A DNA stretch of 64,000 nt from Neoroseomonas marina (lineage in GTDB: Bacteria > Pseudomonadota > Alphaproteobacteria > Acetobacterales > Acetobacteraceae), in contig NZ_JABBKX010000003.1 of assembly GCF_012927745.1 (NCBI RefSeq), positions 62,001 to 126,000 on the forward strand, read 5' to 3'. The position numbers and the translations under genes were made by a program. Of this stretch, positions 1 through 7,465 are shown piece by piece. Position 1 is the stretch's first letter; each line of letters starts with the position of its first letter. The notes beneath the pieces are model-generated. The model was not told where the DNA came from. It did not search any database and saw nothing but the letters and a program-made list of their open reading frames with translations.

Positions 1-2
1 TC

Positions 3-548
3 ACGGCCTGGGGCCAGGTCGACGTCATGGTCTGCAACGCCGCGATCAACCCGCATTTCGGCCCGGCCGTGACGATGCCGGACGAGATCTTCGACAAGAT
101 CATGGCGTCCAACATCAAGTCGAACCTCTGGCTCGCGCACATGACCGCGCCGGGCATGGCCGAGCGTGGCGGCGGGTCGATCATCATCGTCTCGTCGATC
201 GGCGGCTTCCGCGGCTCGCCGGTGCTCGGTGCCTATGCCATCTCCAAGGCCGCCGACATGCAGCTCGTGCGCAACCTCGCCGTCGAATGGGGCCCGCGGA
301 ACGTGCGCGCGAATGCCATCGCGCCGGGCCTGATCCGCACCGACTTCGCCCGCGCGCTGTGGGAGGATCCCGGCATCTACAAGAAGCGCACCAAGGACAC
401 GCCGCTGAAGCGCATCGGCGAACCGGACGAGATCGCGGGCGCGGCCGTCTTCCTCGCCTCCGCAGCGGGGTCCTTCATGACCGGCCAGACCATCGTGATC
501 GACGGCGGCGTGCTGGCCGGACCGCCCTCGCGCTCCGACGACGAGTGA
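3..548 (+). CDS. SDR-family oxidoreductase, N-terminus outside window
   Basis: Short-chain dehydrogenase/reductase, a Rossmann-fold NAD(P)-dependent enzyme. The reading frame is already open at base 3, so the ATG at 27 is internal and the GxxxGxG cofactor motif lies outside the window. Visible hallmarks are the NAA motif after beta-4 (CNAA), the catalytic Ser in the SSIGG segment, the YxxxK pair (YAISK) and the PG turn after it. The C-terminus has the family's usual F-L-A-S and G-x-x-I-x-x-D-G-G pattern. The substrate cannot be deduced. The stop at 546-548 directly abuts the stop of the convergent FGE-domain gene. Confidence 0.93.
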   Translation, partial: TAWGQVDVMVCNAAINPHFGPAVTMPDEIFDKIMASNIKSNLWLAHMTAPGMAERGGGSIIIVSSIGGFRGSPVLGAYAISKAADMQLVRNLAVEWGPRNVRANAIAPGLIRTDFARALWEDPGIYKKRTKDTPLKRIGEPDEIAGAAVFLASAAGSFMTGQTIVIDGGVLAGPPSRSDDE

Positions 549-2423
549 TCAGCGGAAGCCGAGCGGCTTGCCGGACTGGTCGTAGGTCTGCGAGGGGCCG
601 CCGCGCTGGATCGGCGGCTTCACGCTGATGCCCTGACCCTCGCGCGGCGGCGCGGGGGGCTGCGCCGGCTGGCGCGGCGGCGTCACGGGCGGGCGCTGCG
701 ACTGGGAGGCCTGTGACGGCCGGCTCAGGGGCGGTTCCGGATCCGCGGTGACGGGCGGCGGGGGCGGCGGCGGCGGCACGGCCGCGACGGGCGGGGCCGC
801 CGGGGGCGTGGCAGGACGCTGCGGCGTCGCGGGCGTGGTCGCCGGGCGCTGGGGCTGCGCCGGCGGGGCGGGCGCGCTGGCTTGCGGCGGCGCAATGCCA
901 CGGCCGGCGGCGAGCACCTCCTCCCGCATCCGATCGCGCGGCGGCAATCCGCTGTCGCGCGAATCCGCCGCATGGCGCGCGGCGATATCGAGGTAGGGCC
1001 GGAGCTCGGGCACGCCGCGCGCCTCGGTCTCGCGCCCGACCACCGCGGCCTCGGTCGCGAGCGTCGCGCGGTCGGCGGTGCGGCCCAGGTCCGCGACGAT
1101 CCGCGCATAGCCGTCGATGGCAAGTTCCCGTTCGACCCGCAGCCCCTCGGCCGCGCGGGCCCAGTTGGTGCGCATCTCGGGGCTGGCCTGGACCACGTCG
1201 GCGCCATCCAGCAGCGCCTGGAATCCGTCGAGCCTCCGCTGCGACAGCACGGCCGATCGCCCGAGCACCGCAGCCCCTTCCAACTGCGCCCGGATGCCTG
1301 CGCGTTCCTGCTCGAGCCGCGCGCGCTCGGCCGCCATCAGCCCGGCCTCGAGACGATCGAGGCCCTGGCGCAGGCGCGGATCGGCGCCTTCGCGCAGGGC
1401 GGCGATCTGGCGGCGGGCGTTCTCCGCCTCGGTTCCGCTGGCCCGGCTCTCTTCCTCGAAGGCGCGGTTCAGCGCCTCGGCGCGGCGCAGGCTGGTCGTG
1501 ACGTGGGAGGCGAGCACGACGCGGAAGCCGACCGAAGCCAGCCGCGTCGCCTGGCCGTCCGTCGCATCGAAGGGCGGTATCTCGATCCGCAGGGAGGATC
1601 GCAGCGAGGCCTCCGGCGTGCGGAAGTCGCCGCCCTTCACCACCACGCCGCCGGCCTGGCCGTGCAGCCGCCCGACGCGCACGGCGCGGAAGGGCTCGAG
1701 CACCATCTCCCCCACATTGCCGAGCATGTCGTGCAGACCGAGCGGATTGGGTTCCAGCATGCCCACGGGTTGCGCGCGGCCCGAGGCCGAGCGCGGCCCC
1801 TGGAACCAGGCATAGCGCCCGCTGCCCTCCGGCATCGGGAAGGTGCGGGCGAGGAAGTCGAGCTCGCTCACCGCGGCACCACCGCGCGCGGCGTATTCCC
1901 ATTCCTCCTCGGTCGGCAGGCGGACGAAGGCGGGGGTGCCGTCCGCCTGCGGCAACCGGGGCCGCGCATTGGCCATCAGCCAGGTCGTGTAGCGCTGCGT
2001 GAAGGCGACGGCGTCGAACCAGGACAGCGTGGCCGCCGGCAGCCGACCGGTGGCCGAGGGCGTCGGGCAGTTGGGCTCCATCACCGCCGCATACTGGTCG
2101 CGCGTCACCTCGTATTTGCCGAGCCAGTAGATCGCGCCCTGCTGCCCCTGTCCCTGGAAGGGCCCGGCGACGGACTCGCGTCGGGCGAACTCAGCGATGC
2201 CGCCGGCAGGGTCGGTGGTGCCGAGCGTCACCGGCCGATCGTCGAGCGCGCCGGGCCCGGCCGGCGTCTGAACGGGGCGGAAGGCCATCGCGCCGCCGCA
2301 GGGCATCGGCAGCACCAGGTCGCCATCCGCCGCGCGGGGATTGGTGAAGTCGTCCGGCCAGGGCGCCTGGGCCACGGCCGGGGTCGCAAGAAGCGCGAGC
2401 AGGGCAGCGAGTGTGACGCGCAT
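549..2423 (-). CDS. Exported FGE/SUMF1-domain protein with coiled-coil and Pro-rich tail (TagR-like)
   Basis: 624 aa with a Sec signal peptide ending near Ala-Gln-Ala 19-21. Residues ~95-305 form a formylglycine-generating-enzyme/SUMF1 fold: YEVTRDQYAAVM, RLPTEEEWEYAARGG, NPLGLHDMLGNVGEM and VGFRVV are all in the family's order. The paired catalytic cysteines of true FGE are absent (Cys only at 42 and 119), and the usual GNVWEW reads GNVGEM, so this is probably a binding or structural member. Residues ~305-480 are charged and helical (coiled coil likely); ~490-624 are Pro-rich. It is the last gene of the minus-strand cluster, 3 nt after the FtsX permease. FGE protein plus ABC ATPase plus FtsX permease recalls TagR-TagS-TagT, which feed the PpkA pathway of type VI secretion. 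Domain call sure; role inferred. Confidence 0.85.
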   Translation of the reverse strand: MRVTLAALLALLATPAVAQAPWPDDFTNPRAADGDLVLPMPCGGAMAFRPVQTPAGPGALDDRPVTLGTTDPAGGIAEFARRESVAGPFQGQGQQGAIYWLGKYEVTRDQYAAVMEPNCPTPSATGRLPAATLSWFDAVAFTQRYTTWLMANARPRLPQADGTPAFVRLPTEEEWEYAARGGAAVSELDFLARTFPMPEGSGRYAWFQGPRSASGRAQPVGMLEPNPLGLHDMLGNVGEMVLEPFRAVRVGRLHGQAGGVVVKGGDFRTPEASLRSSLRIEIPPFDATDGQATRLASVGFRVVLASHVTTSLRRAEALNRAFEEESRASGTEAENARRQIAALREGADPRLRQGLDRLEAGLMAAERARLEQERAGIRAQLEGAAVLGRSAVLSQRRLDGFQALLDGADVVQASPEMRTNWARAAEGLRVERELAIDGYARIVADLGRTADRATLATEAAVVGRETEARGVPELRPYLDIAARHAADSRDSGLPPRDRMREEVLAAGRGIAPPQASAPAPPAQPQRPATTPATPQRPATPPAAPPVAAVPPPPPPPPVTADPEPPLSRPSQASQSQRPPVTPPRQPAQPPAPPREGQGISVKPPIQRGGPSQTYDQSGKPLGFR

Positions 2424-2426
2424 CCC

Positions 2427-3614
2427 TCAGCCCTCCGCCAGGCCTTCGGCGGGCGGCACCGCGGCAGCGCGCAGCCCGGCGAGCATCGCCGCGACCAGCG
2501 CGCCCGCCAGCGTCACGCCCGCCGCCGCCACGCCCATCTGCGCGGTCAGCAGGCAGACCGGTCGATCGCCCGTGACCGTGCCGGCGAAGGCGCGATTGAG
2601 GACGGTCGCGACGGACGCGGCAATCGCGAAGGCGAGCAACGCGCCCGCCAGCGCGACCGCCGCCGCCTGCAGCAGCGGCATCATCAGCAGCCCACGCCGC
2701 CGCAATCCCAGCAGCGACAAGAGCGCTAGGTCCCGCCGCTTGCGTTCCACCTGCGCCCAAAGCCCGACGCCAAGGCTCACCAGGTATCCTGCGCCGCCTG
2801 CCCCCGCGATGGCGAGAAACAGCAGCGCGAGGTTGCGGTCGAGCCGCAACAGCCCCGCCACCGCCTCGGCGCGCGAGGCGACCTCGATGCCCGACAGGCG
2901 GAGTTCGCGGTCCAAGGCAGGCACGTCGTCCAGCCGCGCCGCATGCAGGCGGAAGCCCGCGAAGGGGCGTGGCGGCAGGCTCGCATCGGGCCGAGCATCG
3001 GTCGCCGCGCTGCCGTCGAGGAAATCCTCCGTCAGCACCAGCACCGGGAGGGTCGCGAAAGCCGCATCACGCGTCGCCGCCGTCAGCGGCGCGACGCCGC
3101 CGACGCGCATCGGCAGGGTCAGCACCTCCCGCACCCCACCCTGGCTGCGTGCCACGGAAGCGAGCACCGCATCCCCCACATTCAGCCCCAGTCGCTGCAG
3201 CGCCGTCGCCGAGACCACCAGTTCATCCATGTCGATCACGCTCAGCCCCGGCAGCAGGGGGTCGCCCTGCCCGGTCGGCAGCAATTCCACGCGCAGTCCG
3301 CCGCCCGGACGGGACGGGTTCTCCAGCACGATCGTGGCCGAGAGCGCGCGCGTCCGCGGCACCATGAAGGCGACACGCGGATCGGCGGCGATGCGCGCCA
3401 GCACCTCGGGTTCCAGCGTGCGGTTGACGACCGAGACGATCTCCCGCGCGCGCGGGTCCTCGAGCAGTTCCGCCCGCAACCCCGCCACCACGCCCTGGCG
3501 CAGCCCGAACAGCACGATGAGCGGCGCGAGCACCGCCGCGCAACCGAGCGCCGAGCACAGGAAGAGCACCCGTTCGTGCCGCAGGTCGGCGAGCGCGAGG
3601 CGCAGGATCATCAC
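2427..3614 (-). CDS. FtsX/LolC-type ABC transporter permease (TagS-like)
   Basis: 395 aa. One N-terminal membrane segment (~16-41), a large extracytoplasmic domain (~45-255), then three segments (~258-283, ~310-335, ~350-385): the four-helix FtsX/MacB/LolC topology. Such permeases do not import solutes; they work mechanically on lipoproteins, efflux partners or cell-wall enzymes. The start overlaps the ATPase stop by 4 nt (ATGA), so the two subunits are translationally coupled. The partner choice (FGE protein downstream, vWA protein upstream) fits a TagS-like envelope-signalling transporter better than LolCDE or MacAB. No lipoprotein like TagQ is seen nearby. Confidence 0.88.
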   Translation of the reverse strand: MMILRLALADLRHERVLFLCSALGCAAVLAPLIVLFGLRQGVVAGLRAELLEDPRAREIVSVVNRTLEPEVLARIAADPRVAFMVPRTRALSATIVLENPSRPGGGLRVELLPTGQGDPLLPGLSVIDMDELVVSATALQRLGLNVGDAVLASVARSQGGVREVLTLPMRVGGVAPLTAATRDAAFATLPVLVLTEDFLDGSAATDARPDASLPPRPFAGFRLHAARLDDVPALDRELRLSGIEVASRAEAVAGLLRLDRNLALLFLAIAGAGGAGYLVSLGVGLWAQVERKRRDLALLSLLGLRRRGLLMMPLLQAAAVALAGALLAFAIAASVATVLNRAFAGTVTGDRPVCLLTAQMGVAAAGVTLAGALVAAMLAGLRAAAVPPAEGLAEG

Positions 3615-4345
3615 GCCGCCTCGGCGATGTCGAGCACGCGTTCGAACACCGACCGCGCGATGCCATCCGCCCCCGGCGCATGCGTCCGGCAGGCCAGCAC
3701 CGGATAGCCGAGACGCTCGGCCCGCGCCGGGTCATGCGTCGCCACCAGCAGCGCCGCCCCCGCCGCCGCGCATTCGCGCTTCAGCAGGGTCAGCACGGCA
3801 TCGGCGAGTTCCGGATGCACCGAGGCCGTGGGCTCATCCGCCAGCACCAGCGCCGGCCGATGCGCCAGCGCACGGGCGATCGCCGCCCGCTGCCGCTGCC
3901 CGACCGAGAGTTCCGCCGGCCGCTTGCGCAGCTGCGCCGCGATGCCGAGTTCCTCCGCCAGCAGCCGGACGCGATCCGCATCGGTTCGCCCGGCGATGCG
4001 TTGCGTCAGCCCGATATTCGCCTCGACGGTCAGGAAGGGCAGCAGCCCGCCGGTCTGCGGCACCACGCCGATGCGGCGCGCGCGCAGGTCGGCGAGCGCG
4101 TCGCCGCGCCCCAACTTCCAATGCCGCGCGATGTCCTGCCCGGCGAAGTCGAAGCGCTCCGCAGCATCGGGCGGCGCGGCGAGCGCCAGCATCATCAGCA
4201 GCGTCGACTTGCCGCTGCCCGAGGGGCCGGCGAGCGCCAGAACCTCGCCTTCCGCCAGGTCGAAGGCCGGGACCTCGAGCGCGAAGGGCGCCGCATCCCC
4301 CCGATAGGCCCGCCGCACGCCGCGCAGGGAGAGCAACAAAGTCAC
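3611..4345 (-). CDS. ABC transporter ATP-binding protein (LolD/MacB type, TagT-like)
   Basis: 244 aa from a GTG start at 4345; the frame stays open further upstream, but the ABC fold begins right after this codon (LLLSLRGVRRAYRG). Walker A GPSGSGKST is at ~40-48, the Q-loop VVPQ at ~94-97, the signature LSVGQRQRAA at ~146-155, Walker B ALVLADEPTA at ~165-174 and the switch His in ATHDPA. All catalytic residues are present. It pairs with the FtsX permease that overlaps its stop. A 139-nt spacer separates it from the vWA gene upstream and holds a 9-bp hairpin at 4360-4384. Confidence 0.9.
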   Translation of the reverse strand: MTLLLSLRGVRRAYRGDAAPFALEVPAFDLAEGEVLALAGPSGSGKSTLLMMLALAAPPDAAERFDFAGQDIARHWKLGRGDALADLRARRIGVVPQTGGLLPFLTVEANIGLTQRIAGRTDADRVRLLAEELGIAAQLRKRPAELSVGQRQRAAIARALAHRPALVLADEPTASVHPELADAVLTLLKRECAAAGAALLVATHDPARAERLGYPVLACRTHAPGADGIARSVFERVLDIAEAA

Positions 4346-4359
4346 GGGGCTGTCCCCCG

Positions 4360-4384
4360 CGGCTCGCGACCCTGCCGCGAGCCG
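4360..4384. other. Hairpin in spacer between vWA and ABC ATPase genes
   Basis: Perfect 9-bp inverted repeat (CGGCTCGCG / CGCGAGCCG) with a 7-nt loop, between the vWA stop (4485) and the ATPase start (4345). No T-run follows on the minus strand, so it is not a classical terminator. It may be an mRNA processing or stability element that changes expression of the downstream ATPase-permease-FGE genes relative to the rest of the cluster. Confidence 0.4.
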
Positions 4385-4484
4385 GGAGCGCAAAGCGCGA
4401 CTGCGCCCCAACCGCCTGCTGCGTCCGGGGCGCCAACCAAGCCGCCGAATGGCGGCGCCGGCGCCTGAGGCGCGCAAGATCGCG

Positions 4485-6383
4485 TCACGGCAGGGATTCG
4501 AGCGGCACGGGAAAAAAGGCCTCCCCGCCCGGCCGCCCGTCCAGCGTCACCCACAGGTCCGGCCGCGCAGCGAATTCCTGATAGAGGCGCAGCTTCGCTT
4601 CGATGCCGTTGATGAGCTCGCGCTGCGCGGCTGCGCCCATCGAAAGCCATTCCTGCTCGGTCAATTCCATGACCTGACTCTGATAGGGCAGCCCGTCGAG
4701 ATACTCGCCCAGCGCCTGCCCGACGCGCGCAAGGTTGCCGAGCCGCGCCGGATCGCGCGCCGTCGCCGCGAAAGCCGCCCGCAACTGGCCGAAGAAGGAC
4801 CGCGGATCGGTCCGCCCCGCGAGCCCCGCATCGAGGATGCGCGTCAGCGCCTGCGACAGGTCGGACAACTGGTTGCGCGTCAGCAGCACCCGCACGTCGA
4901 GCGCGGCGAGCGTCGGGTCGCGCAGGTCGCGGTCGGTGGTGAAGGATCGCACCACGTCCGGCGCCGTCGTCCCCCCTTCCCGCCCGAGATAGGCAAGCCG
5001 CATCGCCGTGCCGACGATCTCGACCTGCTGCGCGATGCGCTCGGCTTCGGGCGTGCGCGCGGGCTCGACACCGCCGATCGGGCGGCCGACCGTATCCGCC
5101 ACCTGGCGGAACAGCGCGTTGGTCAGGCCGTTCACCACGCGCTCGAAGGCCTGCGGGCTGCCGCCTTCCACCGGGAAATACAGCGACCCCGCCGCGCCGT
5201 AGCGCGTCAGTTCCGTGTATTGCGCGCGGGCGTGGGCGTGATTGGACCGCCCTTCCGGCGTCTGCAGGTGGATCGCGAAGAGTGCGACGCCGCGCGCATC
5301 GGCCAGCGCCTTGATCTCGGCGATGCCGAGCCGCGTCTGCGACTTCGGATCCGTCGCATCGAGCGCGCCGGCATCGGTGATGAGGATGACGTAGCGCCCG
5401 CCGAAGGCCGACCAGTCCACCTGGTCGATGGCGACGCGCAGCCCGGCGATCGCATCCTCGTCGAAGCGCTCGGTCGAAGCCGTCGCCGCGCGCACCGTTT
5501 CCAGCGCCGGCAGGATCGCCTGCGGCGGCTGCGACAGGTCGGGCGATGCCACCAGGCGCGTCACGTATTCCAGCTGCGGCCGCTGCGAGATGTCGGCGCG
5601 ATAGGCAACCATGCCGAAGCGGAAATTGTCGCGCACCGCCGTGTCGCCGATGCGCGCCATGATGCGGCGGATCGCATCGCGCGTGCGATCGATATAGGGC
5701 TGCATCGACACGGTGGTGTCGATCACGAAGACGATGCCGCCGCGGAAGTCCCGCAGGCGGGACGGATCGGCCTGCTGCGGCGCCTGGCGCAGTTCCGCCG
5801 GCGCCGAGATCACCTCCAGCATCCGCATCTGCGTGCCGTCGCGACGCTGCACCGTTTCGGCCTCGAGGATCGGCAGCAGGTAGAAGTTGCGCTGGATGTC
5901 GACGTAGGTCTCGGGCTCCAGCGCCACGACCGGACTGCCGGGCTGCCCCGCCGCGGCACGCAGCGCGACCGCCTGCTGCGTCATGTCGGGCGCGGCCAGC
6001 AGCCCGCGCAGCGTGTTCCCGTCGCGCAGGAACATGGTGCGCTCGCGGCCGGCCGGATTGGTGAAGGCGCCGACCATGGTGTGACGCCAGTCGATGGCGC
6101 GGTCCTCGCGCACCCAGCCCTCGATGCGGCCATCGGCCTCGCGGCCGATCTCGATCCAGCCGTCGCGCCGCCCATAGACATGCACGACCGAGAAACCCGC
6201 GACGGGCCGGCCCTGCGACGCGTTCGGCTGGGCATGCAGCGTCGCGCCGGGGCGCAGGATCACGCGCTGATACAGCGTCGTCTTGCCCGGGATCAGCAGC
6301 GGCAGGCGGCGCGCCGGTTGCGCCTGGGCCAGGATCGGCATCAGCGCAGCGGAACCGAGCAGGAGCAGGCGGCGCGGCGTCAT
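4485..6383 (-). CDS. Exported SH3b-vWA protein resembling the PpkA periplasmic region
   Basis: 632 aa from the ATG at 6383, which overlaps the previous stop (ATGA). Residues 1-22 are a signal peptide (ILAQAQ). Residues ~38-95 read as an SH3b domain (LHAQPNASQGRPVAGF, then DGWIEIG and GWVRED). A von Willebrand factor A domain begins ~217 with IVFVIDTTVSMQPYID; the MIDAS is DTTVS (222-226), a D-x-T-x-S variant of DxSxS. This pattern is the one I associate with the C-terminal, periplasmic vWA domain of the T6SS kinase PpkA. Here it stands alone, without kinase domain or transmembrane anchor. Residues ~450-632 are helical without a recognised domain. In P. aeruginosa TagR acts through PpkA, so a vWA protein beside a TagR/S/T-like set suggests a kinase-less version of that relay. 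Confidence 0.85.
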   Translation of the reverse strand: MTPRRLLLLGSAALMPILAQAQPARRLPLLIPGKTTLYQRVILRPGATLHAQPNASQGRPVAGFSVVHVYGRRDGWIEIGREADGRIEGWVREDRAIDWRHTMVGAFTNPAGRERTMFLRDGNTLRGLLAAPDMTQQAVALRAAAGQPGSPVVALEPETYVDIQRNFYLLPILEAETVQRRDGTQMRMLEVISAPAELRQAPQQADPSRLRDFRGGIVFVIDTTVSMQPYIDRTRDAIRRIMARIGDTAVRDNFRFGMVAYRADISQRPQLEYVTRLVASPDLSQPPQAILPALETVRAATASTERFDEDAIAGLRVAIDQVDWSAFGGRYVILITDAGALDATDPKSQTRLGIAEIKALADARGVALFAIHLQTPEGRSNHAHARAQYTELTRYGAAGSLYFPVEGGSPQAFERVVNGLTNALFRQVADTVGRPIGGVEPARTPEAERIAQQVEIVGTAMRLAYLGREGGTTAPDVVRSFTTDRDLRDPTLAALDVRVLLTRNQLSDLSQALTRILDAGLAGRTDPRSFFGQLRAAFAATARDPARLGNLARVGQALGEYLDGLPYQSQVMELTEQEWLSMGAAAQRELINGIEAKLRLYQEFAARPDLWVTLDGRPGGEAFFPVPLESLP

Positions 6384-7465
6384 TGCCAGAAATCCCTGAT
6401 CGTGAGCGGCGCGTTGAGGTCCCCTTCCCGCGCCCGGTCGTCGAGCCAGCGGCGCAGCCGCGCACGCGGTTCGGCCGCAGCCGCATCGCCGCCGGCCACG
6501 GCATCGCGGTACAGTCGGGCAGCCTGGCGCGGATCGGGGTCGCGGAAGGGCCGGCCCGGCTGGAAGCCGACCGGGTCGTAGAGACCGGCCAGCCGCGCCA
6601 GCGAAGCCGCGTTGCCCGCCCGCGCCGCCGCTTCCCACAGCAGCAATGCGTCGTCGAACTGTCCGGCCTGGTAGCGTCGCGCCGCCTGCTCGGCGATCGC
6701 GGCGGGCGATGTGGCGCGGGCGATCACTTCGGGCACCGCCAGGCCATCGAGGCTTTCCGGCCCCCCGGGCTCGGCCTGCGGACGCACCGGCGGCAATGGC
6801 GGGGGCGGCTCGCGGTTCAGCGGTTCGGGCGCGACCTCGATCGGATCGACAGGTGCGGGCGGCGCGGGCTGTTCGCGCACCACGAACCACCAATAGGCAC
6901 CGCCTCCTGCCGCAGCGAGGAGAAGCAGCAGGAGCAGCGCCCAAGGCAGAACGGACGCCTTCGACGCTGCCGCGGGCTGCGGCACCGAAAGAGGCGGCGG
7001 CGGAGGCGGCGGTGCCAAGGGCCGTGGCGCGACGGCGATGGTGGCGTCCGCATCCTCGATCACCGGCGCCGGGCGTGGGGGTGGCGGCGCTGCGGGACGC
7101 GGCGGCGGTGGCTCGGCGATGGTATGCCCGCTGCCGCCATGCAGCGGCGGCACGTCCGGCCAGAACAGTGGCGCGCTGATCCCAGCGCCCGGCAGGCGGA
7201 ACTGCACCGGCCCCGCTTCCAGCCAATCGACGACGCGCGGCCCGAGGTAGAGCCGCAGGCCCTGCGGCGACGCCTCCACCCGATCCGGGTTCAGCAGCGC
7301 ATCGCCCACCTGCCACCCATCGGGGCCGAGCGTCCCCTTGGACCAGCCCTCGCGCAGGATGCGGAAGCGCGCATCCGCCGGCGGATCCATCACCCCCTGG
7401 AGAAGGAGGATGGCGTGCCCCCCCTCCGGATGGGCGGGATCCGCGGCGGCGAGGACGTTGGTCAT
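6380..7465 (-). CDS. Single-pass membrane protein with Pro-rich linker and Sel1-like C-terminus
   Basis: 361 aa. The ATG at 7465 overlaps the SrfC stop and the TGA overlaps the vWA start (both ATGA), so three genes are coupled. Domains: a compact cytoplasmic N-domain (~1-115) of unknown family; a Pro/Ala-rich linker (~116-170); one membrane helix (~172-196); a second Pro-rich linker (~199-235); a helical C-domain (~240-345) with Sel1/TPR-like repeats (AARRYQAGQFDDALLLWEAA and RQAARLYRDAVAGGD). The architecture, soluble N-domain, TM, Pro-rich stalk and periplasmic domain, parallels the three paralogues at the cluster's 5' end, but its N-domain is different. Function unknown. Confidence 0.82.
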   Translation of the reverse strand: MTNVLAAADPAHPEGGHAILLLQGVMDPPADARFRILREGWSKGTLGPDGWQVGDALLNPDRVEASPQGLRLYLGPRVVDWLEAGPVQFRLPGAGISAPLFWPDVPPLHGGSGHTIAEPPPPRPAAPPPPRPAPVIEDADATIAVAPRPLAPPPPPPPLSVPQPAAASKASVLPWALLLLLLLAAAGGGAYWWFVVREQPAPPAPVDPIEVAPEPLNREPPPPLPPVRPQAEPGGPESLDGLAVPEVIARATSPAAIAEQAARRYQAGQFDDALLLWEAAARAGNAASLARLAGLYDPVGFQPGRPFRDPDPRQAARLYRDAVAGGDAAAAEPRARLRRWLDDRAREGDLNAPLTIRDFWQ

